Positions 1 through 12,213 of a stretch of DNA of 64,000 nucleotides are shown here, piece by piece. Numbering within the stretch: the first letter of the stretch is position 1; every line of letters starts with the position of its first letter. The translations under genes and the position numbers were made by a program. The notes under the pieces were generated by a model that was not told the origin of the DNA, searched no databases, and saw only the letters and a program-made list of their open reading frames with translations. The DNA comes from Candidula unifasciata (taxonomy: Eukaryota; Mollusca; Gastropoda; Stylommatophora; Geomitridae), in assembly GCA_905116865.2 (NCBI GenBank), contig CAJHNH020004580.1, positions 426,001 through 490,000 of the forward strand, written 5' to 3'.

Positions 1-50
1 GTGTAACCTTGTTTCAACCTTGTTGTCTTGACATAACGTCTTTTGTTTAG

Positions 51-530
<480 letters not shown>

Positions 531-540
531 CTCTGTATAA

Positions 541-1835
541 ATGTATGCAATTATTCAAGTGAGAACAGTCTGATATTCCCCAAAACGTGGAAGGGTCATC
601 AGTTTTCAATGTGGGAGCCCAGAACGTCATTAAATGTAGCAAGATGGCGGGTCAGACAACATCCTGCATTAAATAATCCAAACCTTGCCCAAACCGCCAA
701 CAGATGAGATCACCAGGTTGCCGAACACAATATATGTAACATTTCTTTTGAAAGGCGTTACAATTCGGTTTTCATCTGTAGCGATTGCGAAATGGCCCAT
801 GACTGACATGTTATGACAGGAAAGATGCACTATCTCACTTAGCGTGCATGCAGCGTGCGTTATCAAACGAGAGACTGGTCTTGATCAGCTGTCGTAGAGT
901 GTGGTGGAAAACAAGACATTAGAATGTCTTGTATCTTGTCCTTTATTCTTGTGTAAGCCAGCTCGTCATTTTACCGGGGGACTTTTTTCGTAACTTTGAT
1001 TATTCCCTTTTCCCCCAAATAAAATTTCCGTATCCCATTCAAGGGAGATAATCTGTTTGTTGATACATGCCTATCGTGGTTTGAGATAAAGGCTATTTAT
1101 ATGTAAAACATAAACATCTAAACATTGTTCTCGCGCATTTAAACGAGGAGATAGTAATTTATTTCATACTTGAATAGAAGATATTGTTGTAAAATAAACA
1201 AGAACAAACAAAGTGTTTTGAATGATTTCATTCAGTTATCTCCCCTAGCATGTATCGGCTTAGGGCTAAAAGGTGAGAACTGATACGGTTCCGGGGTTTT
1301 GTGTGTGTGTAAAGTTGCGCTTGATTTCATTTGAGGTACCGACCGTTGGGTAGACGTTGTTACAAAAAATAAACAACAGCACTTATAAATCAAAAACGAG
1401 AGATTCCCTCCAGAAAAATCAACATTTGTCGGTCGTAGAAAGAGGGATGTAGAGATTGAAGGATAGAAACAACAAACACCGACAGACTCGGTCAACACAT
1501 TATAGAGTCAAATAGTTGTATATGACAGAAAACCTGGTCTTTTGTGTAGCAACAAAACAAACATAGCTTTTATTACATTCTTGGTGATTATCAAGAGCCG
1601 TCACCGCAGTGACGGTTGGAAGCGACATATCTCTAACTGGCGCAGTCTCATGCCTTTGTTGTACATTCTGGCAGGCCTTTTCATGGACATATCTTACAAT
1701 TATCTGTATATTTGACACCATCAAGTTTATTTATTCTAGTTTTCAATAGACTGCTACATGTTGTATTACAACACAATATCTCGTAAATTCCTTTTTGAAA
1801 TTGGAAAAAAAAAAAAAAAATTAGTTTGAACATTT
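541..1835. other. Non-repetitive intergenic DNA
   Basis: About 1.3 kb of AT-rich sequence with no supported gene; the short open frames have no recognisable domain or splice context. It holds a short (GT)n near 1300-1312 and a run of 17-18 A at 1804-1821, immediately before the first satellite monomers. Confidence 0.7.
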
Positions 1836-2505
1836 CTCCCATGTGTCGTACCTGGAAAATGTATACGAGTGTCTTGTCTTGAACATTCCCCTTGTGTCGT
1901 GTCTTGAACATTCCCCTTGTGTCGTGTCTTGAACATTCCCCTTGTATCGTGTCTTGAACATTTCCCTTGTGTCGTGTCTTGAACATTCCCCTGGTATCGT
2001 GTCTTGAACATTCCCCTGGTATCGTGTCTTGAACATTCCCCTTGTATCGTGTCTTGAACATTTCCCTTGTGTCGTGTCTTGAACATTCCCCTTGTGTCGT
2101 GTCTTGAACATTCCCCTTGTGTCGTGTCTTGAACATTCTCTTTGTGTCTCGTCTTGTACATTCCCCCTGTGTCGTGTCTTGAACATTTTCCTTTTGTCGT
2201 GTCTTGAACATTTTTCTGAGTGTCGTACCTCGAACATTTCCCGTGTGTCGTATTTTGAACATTCTCCGTGTGTCATATATTGAACATTTTCCCATGTGTC
2301 TTGTCTTGAACATTTTCCCATGTGTCTTGTCTTGAACATTTTCCCATGTGTCTTGTCTTGAACATTTTCCCATTTGTCGTATCTTGAACATTACCCGTTT
2401 GTTCTAAATTGAACATTTCCCTGTGTGTCGTATCTTGAACATTTCCAGTCTCTTCTATATTTAACATTTCCTTTTGTGTCGTATCTTGAATATTTCCTCT
2501 GTGTC
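1836..2505. repeat. Diverged 25-bp satellite monomers
   Basis: About 26 tandem copies of a roughly 25-bp unit containing GTCTTGAACATTCCCC and TTGTGTCGT. Neighbouring copies differ at several positions. The unit is clearly related to both halves of the 51-bp repeat that follows, so this is the diverged edge of the same satellite family. Confidence 0.93.
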
Positions 2506-4412
2506 GTATCTTGAGCATTTCCCCGCGTATCGTATCTAAAAAATTTACCCTGTGTCGTATCTTGAGCATTTCCCCGCGTATCGTATCTAAAAAATTTACC
2601 CTGTGTCGTATCTTGAGCATTTCCCCGCGTATCGTATCTAAAAAATTTACCCTGTGTCGTATCTTGAGCATTTCCCCGCGTATCGTATCTAAAAAATTTA
2701 CCCTGTGTCGTATCTTGAGCATTTCCCCGCGTATCGTATCTAAAAAATTTACCCTGTGTCGTATCTTGAGCATTTCCCCGCCTATCGTATCTAAAAAATT
2801 TACCCTGTGTCGTATCTTGAGCATTTCCCCGCGTATCGTATCTAAAAAATTTACCCTGTGTCGTATCTTGAGCATTTCCCCGCGTATCGTATCCAAAAAA
2901 TTTACCCTGTGTCGTATCTTGAGCATTTCCCCGCGTATCGTATCTAAAAAATTTACCCTGTGTCGTATCTTGAGCATTTCCCCGCGTATCGTATCTAAAA
3001 AAATTTACCCTGTGTCGTATCTTGAGCATTTCCCCGCGTATCGTATCTAAAAAATTTACCCTGTGTCGTATCTTGAGCATTTCCCCGCGTATCGTATCTA
3101 AAAAATTTACCCTGTGTCGTATCTTGAGCATTTCCCCGCGTATCGTATCTAAAAAATTTACCCTGTGTCGTATCTTGAGCATTTCCCCGCGTATCGTATC
3201 TAAAAAATTTACCCTGTGTCGTATCTTGAGCATTTCCCCGCGTATCGTATCTAAAAAATTTACCCTGTGTCGTATCTTGAGCATTTCCCCGCGTATCGTA
3301 TCTAAAAAATTTACCCTGTGTCGTATCTTGAGCATTTCCCCGCGTATCGTATCTAAAAAAATTTACCCTGTGTCGTATCTTGAGCATTTCCCCGCGTATC
3401 GTATCTAAAAAATTTACCCTGTGTCGTATCTTGAGCATTTCCCCCGCGTATCGTATCTAAAAAATTTACCCTGTGTCGTATCTTGAGCATTTCCCCGCGT
3501 ATCGTATCTAAAAAATTTACCCTGTGTCGTATCTTGAGCATTTCCCCGCGTATCGTATCTAAAAAATTTACCCTGTGTCGTATCTTGAGCATTTCCCCGC
3601 GTATCGTATCTAAAAAATTTACCCTGTGTCGTATCTTGAGCATTTCCCCGCGTATCGTATCTAAAAAATTTACCCTGTGTCGTATCTTGAGCATTTCCCC
3701 GCGTATCGTATCTAAAAAATTTACCCTGTGTCGTATCTTGAGCATTTCCCCGCGTATCGTATCTAAAAAATTTTACCCTGTGTCGTATCTTGAGCATTTC
3801 CCCGCGTATCGTATCTAAAAAATTTACCCTGTGTCGTATCTTGAGCATTTCCCCGCGTATCGTATCTAAAAAATTTACCCTGTGTCGTATCTTGAGCATT
3901 TCCCCGCGTATCGTATCTAAAAAATTTACCCTGTGTCGTATCTTGAGCATTTCCCCGCGTATCGTATCTAAAAAATTTACCCTGTGTCGTATCTTGAGCA
4001 TTTCCCCGCGTATCGTATCTAAAAAATTTACCCTGTGTCGTATCTTGAGCATTTCCCCGCGTATCGTATCTAAAAAATTTACCCTGTGTCGTATCTTGAG
4101 CATTTCCCCGCGTATCGTATCTAAAAAATTTACCCTGTGTCGTATCTTGAGCATTTTCCCCGCCTATCGTATCTAAAAAATTTACCCTGTGTCGTATCTT
4201 GAGCATTTCCCCGCGTATCGTATCTAAAAAATTTACCCTGTGTCGTATCTTGAGCATTTCCCCGCGTGTCGTATCTAAAAAATTTACCCTGTGTCGTATC
4301 TTGAGCATTTCCCCGCGTATCGTATCTAAAAAATTTACCCTGTGTCGTATCTTGAGCATTTCCCCGCGTATCGTATCTAAAAAATTTACCCTGTGTCGTA
4401 TCTTGAGCATTT
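2506..4412. repeat. Homogenised 51-bp dimeric satellite (about 37 copies)
   Basis: The unit is a dimer. One half contains CTTGAGCATTTCCCCGCG, the other CTAAAAAATTTACCCTG, each starting CGTATC. Copies are almost identical, with only single-base changes and +1 indels (near 3003, 3360, 3440, 3770, 4155). Because 51 is divisible by three and the unit has no stop in several frames, long spurious open frames appear on both strands and switch frame at each indel. Confidence 0.96.
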
Positions 4413-4914
4413 CCCTTGTGTCGCATCTTGAATATTTACCCATGTATCGCATCTTGAATATTTACCCGTGTGTCACATCTTGAGTATTTACTCGTGTGTC
4501 GCATCTTGAATATTTACCCGTGTGTCGGATCTTGAATATTTACCCTGTGTATCGCATATTGAGTATTTACCCATGTGTCGCATATTGGGTATTTACCCGT
4601 GTGTCGCATCTTGAATATTTACCTATGTGTCACATCTTGAATATTTACCCGTGTGTCACATCTTGAATATTTACCCGTGTGTCGTATCTTGAATATTTAC
4701 CCGTGTGTCGTATCTTGAATATTTACCTATGTGTCGCATCTTGAATATTTACCCATGTGTCGCATCTTGAATATTTACCCATGTGTCGCATCTTGAATAT
4801 TTACCCGTGTGTCGTATCTTGAATATTTACCTATGTGTCGCATCTTGAATATTTACCCATGTGTCGCATCTTGAATATTTACCCACGTGTCGCATCTTGA
4901 ATATTTACCCGTGT
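4413..4914. repeat. Diverged 26-bp satellite monomers, right flank
   Basis: About 19 monomers of the form GTGTCGCATCTTGAATATTT plus ACCC(G/A)T, matching the second half-unit of the 51-bp dimer but diverged. The array continues after the LINE insertion at 5572. Confidence 0.93.
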
Positions 4915-5571
4915 TAGTTAGTTAGTCTTTCCTCTTGTGTCGAGTGCGGCACATAGGGCAGAGGTCGCGACTCTCCATGCACGGCGGTCCGTTGCAATCC
5001 GTTGTAGGTCTTGGATGTTTGAGTGGCCCATGAGCGAGCCTTCCCTGATGATAGTTCTACGTAGGGTTTCCCTTGGTCTTCCACGAGATCTTTTCCCCTG
5101 TGGTGTCCAAATGAGGGCTTGGTAAGGAAGTCTTGATTTATCCATTCTAAGGGCGTGGCCGACATAGTTCCAGCGGCGTTTTCGTATAAAATTAGACACA
5201 TACTCTTGCCTGGATTCTTGCCTTATTTGTGTATTGGTTCGGAAATCTGACCATTTGAAATTTAGTATTCTTCTAAGGCATTTATTTTCAAAACTGTCTA
5301 ATTTTGTGTCTAGAGTTTTCGTTGATTTCCAGCTCTCGCATCCATAGGTTAGTACTGGAATCACACAAGAATTGAAGATCTTGAGTTTTGTGTGTTTGCT
5401 AAGTGTCTTTGATTTCCAGATGTTAGACAGTTTATTGAAGGCACTAGATGCCAGTGCTATTCTAAATGATATTTCTGGTGCGGTATCTCCTGTAGATGAC
5501 ATCTTGCTCCCTAGATAAGTGAAACTGTTGACTTTTTCAAGGATGTTGTTGTTCAGCGTGATATCAACTGA
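4915..5571 (-). mobile_element. 5'-truncated non-LTR retrotransposon (RTE/L2-like C-terminus)
   Basis: Minus-strand remnant encoding only the part after the reverse transcriptase palm. It reads open from the truncation point (about 5571) through an FTYLGS motif, then TYGCESW, RRRWNYVGHALRM, GKRSRGRPRETLRR and a final ALCAALDTRGKTN (codons from 5502 down to 4918). These motifs are characteristic of the C-termini of endonuclease/reverse-transcriptase LINEs in invertebrates; the exact clade cannot be fixed. The 3' end is a (CTAA)3 tail, and the stop codon TAA lies inside that tail, so there is essentially no 3' UTR. The element is flanked by ACCCGTGT on both sides (4907-4914 and 5572-5579), consistent with a target-site duplication inside the satellite, although the satellite monomer itself carries this string. 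Dead on arrival: no endonuclease or RT catalytic region. Confidence 0.88.
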
Positions 5572-5718
5572 ACCCGTGTGTCGTATCTTAAATATTTACC
5601 CATGTGTCGCATCTTGAGTATTATACCCATGTGTCGCATCTTGAGTATTATACCCATGTGTCGCATCTTGAGTATTATACCCATGTGTCGCATCTTGAGT
5701 ATTTACCCGTGTGTCGCC
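5572..5718. repeat. 26/27-bp satellite monomers resume after LINE
   Basis: Five to six monomers of the same satellite as at 4413-4914. Several have an extra base (GAGTATTATACCC), giving a 27-bp period. Confidence 0.9.
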
Positions 5719-5814
5719 GCGGTTGCCATTTTCGAAAAGACTACATCCCTTGTCACATGACCACAGTTTTGTTTATCCTTGTTCTCTATTTTGTTTTACT
5801 TTCATAAATTTTCC

Positions 5815-6565
5815 TCAAACAACCTTCGTAAGTTACTCTAGTAGTCCAAGCTACTGAACACCTTTCTCTCAGAAACAAACTCATAAGTTACTTTAGCAGT
5901 CCCAACTAGTGAAAACATTTCTTTCAGAAACTAAATCGTTAGTTACTTTAGCAGTCCAAACTAGTGAAAACATTTCTTTCAGAAACTGAACCATTAGTTA
6001 CTTTAGCAGTCCAAACTAGTGAAAGCATTTCTTTCAGAAACTAAATCATTAGTTACTTTAGCAGTCCAAACTAGTAAAAACATTCCTCCCAGAAACTAAA
6101 TCGTTAGTTACTCTAGTAGTCCAAACTAGTGAAAACATTTCTCTCAGAAACTAAATCATTAGTTGCTTTAGCAGTCCAAGCTACTGAAAACATTTCTCTC
6201 AGAAACTAAATCATTAGTTACTTTAGCAGTCCAAACTAGAGAAAACATTTCTCTCAGAAACTTCATCATTAGTTACTTTAGCAGTCCAAACTAGCGAAAA
6301 CATTTCTCTCAGAAACTAAATCATTAGTTACTTTAGCAGTCCAATCTTGTAAAAACATTTCTCTCAGAAACTAAATTATTAGTTACTTTAGCAGTCCAAA
6401 CTAGTGAAAACATTTCTCTCAGAAAATTATTCATTAGTTACTTTAGCGGTCCAAACTTGTAAAAACATTTCTCTCAGAAACCTAATCATTAGTTACTCTA
6501 GATGTCCAACCTACTGAAAACGCTTCTCTTAGAAACTAAATCATTAATTACTCTAGCAGTCCTTT
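5815..6565. repeat. 55-bp minisatellite (about 13 copies)
   Basis: Tandem unit of about 55 bp built around TTAGTTACTTTAGCAGTCC, an AACTAGTGAAAACATTTCT segment and CAGAAACTAAATCA. Copies are diverged by a few substitutions each. No coding potential. Confidence 0.93.
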
Positions 6566-7009
6566 ATTACGATGTTTCTAAAATTTGATGAAAATCACAC
6601 CACATACAATGTATTTTGGTCAGCTGAAGTCCATCTTTTGGCATTTCCTGCTCTAAGTAATTGTCACACATATTTCTTATGATTTTATTTTTGTGCCTAA
6701 ATCTTGTATTTTGGGTAGCATTTGTCCTGATATTGAAAAAAAATATGTTGGTATTATAGTTTCTTTGATACAGCTATTATTTATTTTTTTATGAAAACAC
6801 TTTCAGCAAAGTTGTATGTAAATTCGGGCACTAGATACTTTAGCGGTACATGCAAATATTGCGACAGTCTGAGGTTTAAACGCACAAAAGAAGCTAGGGT
6901 GAAAATGGCATCGTTTGAATGGCAAGTCAGTATTTTATAAATCACGCCAACATATCAATAGTTGGTACACACGATCAGTCAAGGCCCCGTTAATCCTTTT
7001 CCCGCTATA
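6566..7009. other. AT-rich unique spacer
   Basis: About 440 bp of AT-rich DNA between two minisatellites. I see no gene, RNA or mobile element in it. Confidence 0.6.
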
Positions 7010-8112
7010 TACCAGGAATGCTACCGTCATGTATATGCCAGGACTGCTACCGTCATGTATATGCCAGGACTGCTACCGTCATGTATATGCCAGGACTGTT
7101 ACCGTCATGTATATGCCAGGACTGTTACCGTCGTGTATATGCCAGGACTGCTACCGTCATGTATATGCCAGGACTGTTGCCGTCATGTATATGCCAGGAC
7201 TGCTACCGTCATGTATATGCTAGGACTGCTACCGTCATGTATATGCCAGGACTGTTACCGTCATGTATATGCTAGGACTGTTACTATCATGTATATGCCA
7301 GGACTGCTACCGTCGTGTATATGCCAGGACTGCTACCGTCATGTATATGCCAGGACTGTTACCGTCGTGTATATGCCAGGACTGCTACCATCATATATAT
7401 GCTAGGACTGCTACCGTCGTGTATATGCCAGGACTGTTACCGTCATGTATATGTCAGGACTGTTACCGTTGTGTATATGCCAGGACTGTTACCGTCCTGT
7501 ATATGTCAGGACTGCTACCGTCAGGTATATGCTAGGACTGTTACCGTCATGTATATGCCAGGACAGTTACCAACGTGTATTAGCCAGGAATGCTACAGTC
7601 GTGTATATGCTAGGACTGCTACTGTCGTGTATATGCCAGGACTGCTACCGTCATGTATATGCCAGGACTGCTACCGTCGTGTATATGCCAGGACTGCTGC
7701 CGTCATGTATATGTCAGGACTGCTACCGTCATGTATATGCCAGGACTGCTACCGTCATGTATATGCCAGGACTGCTACCGTCATGTATATGCCAGGACTG
7801 CTAGCGTCGTGTATATGCCAGGACTGCTACTGTCATGTATATGCCAGGACTGCTGCCGTCATGTATATGCCAGGACTGCTACCGTCGTGTATATGCCAGG
7901 ACTGCTACCGTCAAGTATATGCCAGGACTGCTACCGTCGTGTATATGTCAGGACTGCTACCGTCATGTATATGCCAAGACTGCTACCGTCATGTAAATGC
8001 AAGGACTGCTACCGTCGTGTATATGCCAGGACTGCTACCGTCATGTATATGCCAGGACTGCTACCGTCGTGTATATGCCAGGACTGCTACCGTCAGGTAT
8101 ATGCCAGGACAA
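7010..8112. repeat. 26-bp minisatellite (about 42 copies)
   Basis: The unit is built from CTGCTACCGTCATGTATATG followed by CCAGGA. Common variants are GTT for GCT, GTG for ATG and TAGGA for CAGGA. As 26 is not a multiple of three, all three plus frames cycle through the same peptide (CICQDCYRHVYARTA...), which explains the many overlapping spurious open frames. Confidence 0.97.
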
Positions 8113-8144
8113 TCTACATTCTGAGGTAGAAAGAGTTAACTCTC

Positions 8145-8930
8145 CAGCATGTTGGCCTGTTTTTTTGTTTCCTTGGCTTCCCCGTTCTGTTCAGACCCGT
8201 ACCTTGTCCTCCAGCATGTTGACTTGATCCCCCCCCCCCCCACACCCCCCTGGGATTTCCCGTTCTGTTCAGTCCCGTACCTTGTCCTCCAGCATGTTGA
8301 CTTAATTTGTTCCCCCTGGGATTTCCCGTTCTGTTCAGTACTGTACCTTATCCTCCAGCATGTTGACTTGATTTGTTTCCCCCGAGATTTTCCGTTCTGT
8401 TCAGTCCTGTACCTTATCCTCCAGCATGTTGACTTGATTTGTTCCCCCTGGGATTTTCCGTTCTGTTCAGTCCTGTACCTTGTCCTCCAGTATGTTGACT
8501 TGATTTGTTCACCCTGGGATTTTCCGTTCTGTTCAGTCCTGTACCTTGTCCTCCAGTATGTTGACTTGATTTGTTCCCCCTGGGATTTCCCGTTCTGTTC
8601 AGTCCTGTACCTTGTCCTCCAGTATGTTGACTTGATTTGTTCCCCCTGGGATTTCCCGTTCTGTTCAGTCCTGTACCTTGTCCTCCAGTATGTTGACTTG
8701 ATTTGTTCCCCCTGGGATTTTCCGTTCTGTTCAGTCCTGTACCTTGTCCTCCATTTTCACTTGATTTGTTCCCCCTGGGATTTCCCGTTCTGTTCAGTCC
8801 CGTACCTTGTCCTCCAGCATGTTGACTTGAATTGTTCCCCCTGGGATTTTCCGTTCTGTTCAGTCCTGTACCTTGTCCTCCAGCACGTTGACTTGATGTG
8901 TTTGTTTCTCTGTGCTGTCCAGTCATAGAC
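8145..8930. repeat. 66-bp minisatellite (about 11 copies)
   Basis: Unit contains CTGTACCTTGTCCTCCAG, TGTTGACTTGATTTGTTCC and CCTGGGATTTTCCGTTCTG. The first copy holds a run of C at 8228-8240, and one copy near 8750 is shortened. The period is divisible by three, so both strands show 22-residue repeating frames; no independent evidence of coding. Confidence 0.95.
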
Positions 8931-9163
8931 CTTATGCTTAAGTATCACCTTTACTGCCTTTAGCACACGACCTGTCAGGCCCGCCACGAGTTTCCCGCCT
9001 AGTCCAGACACCTGGCAGCCTCGGTACCACCACGATGGGGCTATAACTGCTATACGGCTGGACAAGACTCTGGGATGCTACGTGTAGAAAACTGATCCTT
9101 GAGGTATCAATTCTGGAGACTGCAGCTCTGGATGGGACAGATTACCAAGTTGACATTCCAAGG

Positions 9164-9203
9164 TAGATGTGTGTGTGTGTGTGTGTTTGTGTGTGAGTGT
9201 GTG
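9164..9203. repeat. Short (TG)n microsatellite
   Basis: About 40 bp of TG dinucleotides with a few substitutions, directly before the tRNA-like element. Confidence 0.9.
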
Positions 9204-9209
9204 CGTGAT

Positions 9210-9480
9210 CTATGTAGGAGCCGCGTTAGCAGAGTCGATAGGAGGCTCGCTTTCAAATCCAGCTGCAACTCGCTGCAGCCACGGTCGGTGTTCGAAACCG
9301 GGCGGTTCCCGGGGTTCACCATGCTTCTATGGGTACCAGAATTGACACTAAGGGGTCGCTGTAGCTACGGAGATACGTGCTGACGGCGACACAGTTTCTT
9401 ATTAGCTGTCCGTACTGGTGGCAGAGCACTAATGGTTTATAACCGTGAGCAATGACGCTGGTTCATATCTCACGACTTTA
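9210..9480 (+). repeat. tRNA-derived SINE-like element (candidate)
   Basis: Two sets of sequences resemble internal RNA polymerase III promoters on the plus strand. TTAGCAGAGTCGATAGG (near 9226) resembles an A box and GTGTTCGAAACC (near 9287) a B box. Further down, TGGCAGAGCACTAATGG and CTGGTTCATATC repeat the pattern (9419-9463). A-to-B spacing is longer than in a real tRNA and no cloverleaf closes, so a tRNA-derived SINE, possibly dimeric, is the better reading. No second copy is visible in the window, so this stays tentative. Confidence 0.35.
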
Positions 9481-10757
9481 CCTTTAACTTTTTACATAGA
9501 TTTCATGTGAATACCAGCAGGAATACTACATTTTTTTACAGTTGGTTTTTAGAAGTGGAATAATGAAATTCTGGAATATATGTATAATTTAATTTCCGCC
9601 AAATTTTCGTATTTCCTGTTGGATTCAGGGGGAGCGAATTAGCGTAAAGCACTGTTGAGCTAATGTCTTATTGATCTCAGATGGCCCCTGTGTACATACG
9701 CGGGAAGCACTTGAGGCCGTAGATACAAGAGCTTCATTGAAGAGTCGACACGGCCGTCCTGGTGCCTCTTAAGTTGCCTACAAACGCACAGGCACACATC
9801 GTTAGAAACCTATTCTCGTCATCTCGACCTGGGATAACAGACAAGCATCGTTCGCAGGTTCAATTATTTCTGCCGATCCGCCCAGTCCGTCATCGCCACC
9901 CACATTTGCGCAGTTTAAATATACAAGGGAAACAACACACTATAGTGACAGTTATTGTTTTATTATTTGTAGCAGTTCGCCATAGAAAGGAGGAGATTAT
10001 GAGTGTATATTTGTGAAACGATTAACCCTTCGCCATATTTCTATTACGGCAATCATATTTTGCCACAGGCAAGAACCACCTTTAACCATAAACAAATACA
10101 AAAAAAAATCCGTTTCCTTTGCTTTCCGTATATTCCATAGACAGTTATGGCTCTAGAATAAATCTTTACAAATAAATCGGTGATATTGTTCGAAATTAAC
10201 AGTGGTTTTTGATGTTCTTTTTTCCTCAGCCGCAATTTCACAACCCCGAGTTTCAAATGCAGCTTTATGGAAGTTAAACGAAGCCTGATCGCTGTAAAAA
10301 TTACCACCATTGTGTACAGTTTAGCCTGCTATTGTGCAGATTTAGCGCATGTATTGTTTCGCTTACCCCCACATAAAAATCCGGGCACAGATGGCCCATG
10401 GCATGTTTACCCACGGCCTTCACGTTCTGTCCGTCTGTGTGCCTACACTTTGTTTGTCGTCGTTTTTTCCACTGAGAATAATGAAGAGAAAACTGTATTG
10501 AGCTGTTTAAATATTCTAGAGCCATTTTGTCCGGGCATCTTTGAGGACAAGCAGAAACATGGCGCCATGGTATCGCCAGCATCATTCTCCACAACCATTG
10601 TCACTATCATCTTTGTTTTAATCATCCTCAAGGCATCATCGTCATCAACAAATCGTCATCACCATCATTATCATCACCACCAGCATTATCCTCACTGTAG
10701 TCAACAACATCATCATAAAAAAAAATTAAATAGTGAAGGACGCTTTTCCACGACTTT
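9481..10757. other. Unique intergenic DNA
   Basis: About 1.3 kb without a supported gene. The open frames at 9762-10016 and 10267-10773 have no domain, signal peptide or splice partners. The latter ends in a CAT-rich microsatellite (10630-10715) that gives a poly-His-like artefact. Confidence 0.55.
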
Positions 10758-10897
10758 AGGCATACAGGGCTAGACCACATTTGATAGACCAATCGTCACA
10801 AGATGGGTGATGAGGTCAGCTTTGAGCCGGCCGCCTTTACTTCCCGGGACTGCACCCGGTATCCACTCAAGGTTGGTCGTCCTGAGAGTCCGGCTCT
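10758..10897 (-). repeat. SINE copy, 5'-truncated (same family as 44920-45175)
   Basis: Read on the plus strand, this stretch shares GGGTGATG(A/T)GGTCAGC, a GCC(G/A)GCCGCCTTTACTT-like block and a CACTCAAGGTTGG/CATTCAAGGCTGG block, in the same order and spacing, with 44950-45070. Only the SINE body is present; the tRNA-like head is missing here. It is followed by a short (ATC)n run at 10897-10915. Confidence 0.7.
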
Positions 10898-11007
10898 TAT
10901 CATCATCATCATCATGAATACTCTATTTGACCAGGAGTCTATAAACAGCTGGCGACATAAAATATAAGATAACAGCCTTTAGCAGCGAGAGTCATCAGTA
11001 GGTCTGA

Positions 11008-11477
11008 GAGAGAGAGGGGGGGGAGAGAGGGAGGGGAGAGAGAGGAGAGAGGGAGAGAGAGGGGGGAGAGAGAGGGAGAGGAGAGAGAGGAGAGGAGAGA
11101 GAGGAGAGAGAGAGAGAGGGGGGGGAGAGAGGGAGGGAAGAGAGAGGAGGAGAGAGAGAGAGAGGGGGGGGGGGAGAGAGGGAGGGGGAGAGAGAGGAGA
11201 GAGAGAGAGAGGGAGGGGAGAGAGAGGAGAGAGAGAGAGAGAGGGAGTGGGGAGAGAGAGAGAGGGAGAGGAGAGAGAGGAGAGGAGAGAGGAGAGAGAG
11301 AGAGAGAGGAGGGGGGGGGAGAGAGAGAGAGGAGAGAGAGAGAGGGAGAGAGAGAGAGAGGAGAGAAACAGAGAAAGAGAGAGAAAGAGAGAGAGAGAGG
11401 AGAGAGAGAGAGGAGAGAGAGAGGAGAGAAACAGAGAATAAAGAGAAAAAGAAAAAAGAGAGGGAAGCGAAAGAGTG

Positions 11478-11523
<46 letters not shown>

Positions 11524-12213
11524 TAGAGAGAGAGAGAGAGAGAGAGGAGAGAGAAAAACAGAGAAAGAGAGAGAGAAAAAGAACAAAGAGAGGGAAGCAA
11601 AGGAGTGAACAGAGAGAGAGGAGAGAGAGAGGAGAGAGAAACAGAGAAAGAGAGAAAGAAAAAGAAAAAAGAGAGGGAAACGAAAGAGTGAACAGAGAGA
11701 GAGAGGAGAGAGAGAGCGAGAGAGAGAGAGGGAGAGAAAGAGAGGAGAGAGAAACAGAGAAAGAGAGAGAGAAAAAGAAAAAAGAGAGGGAAACGAAAGA
11801 GTGAACAGAGAGAGAGAGAGCGAGAGAGAGAGAGAGAGAAAGAGAAAGAGAGAAAGAGAAAGAGAGAGAAAGGGAAAGTGAGAAAGGGAGAGGAAAGAGA
11901 GTGTGGAAAAAAAAAAGAAAATAGAGGACGAAACGAGAAAGAAAGAGAGAGAGAAAAAAACAAAGTGAGAGAGTAAGAGAGAGATAGAGGGAGAAAGAGA
12001 GAGAGAGAGAAAAAGAAAGAAAGTAAGAGAGGAAGAGATAGGACGAGGGAGAGAGAGACAGAGGAAAGAAGAGAAAATAGAGTGATAGACGAAAGAGTGA
12101 GTGCAGAGAGAAAGAAAAAAGAGAGGAGTCAGCGAGGTGAAAGAGAGGAAGAGGAAAAAGAAAAGAAGAGGAAAGAGAGAGAAAAGAGAGCGAGAGAAAA
12201 GAGAACAGAGAGG
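11008..12213. repeat. 1.2-kb polypurine (GA/GGA/GAAA) tract
   Basis: Plus strand is almost pure purine for about 1.2 kb. Inside it a longer segment, GAAACAGAGAAAGAGAG followed by GGGAAACGAAAGAGTGAACAG, recurs near 11420-11480, 11560-11610, 11635-11695 and 11750-11805, so part of the tract is a diverged minisatellite. A mirror-rich polypurine of this kind can form triplex (H-DNA); that is general knowledge, not shown here. Confidence 0.93.

Noticed and set aside
2391..4452. Long open frames in the 25/51-bp satellite
   Set aside because: Frames exist on both strands, switch at each indel, and follow the repeat unit; no start context, domains or splice sites.
1836..5718. CRISPR-like regular repeats
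   Set aside because: No variable spacers between repeats; contiguous tandem satellites in eukaryotic DNA. The same applies to the 55-bp and 34-bp arrays.
6915..8227. Cys/Tyr-rich repeating proteins (CICQDCYRHVYARTA)
   Set aside because: The 26-bp unit is stop-free in all plus frames, giving the same peptide in three frames; array artefact.
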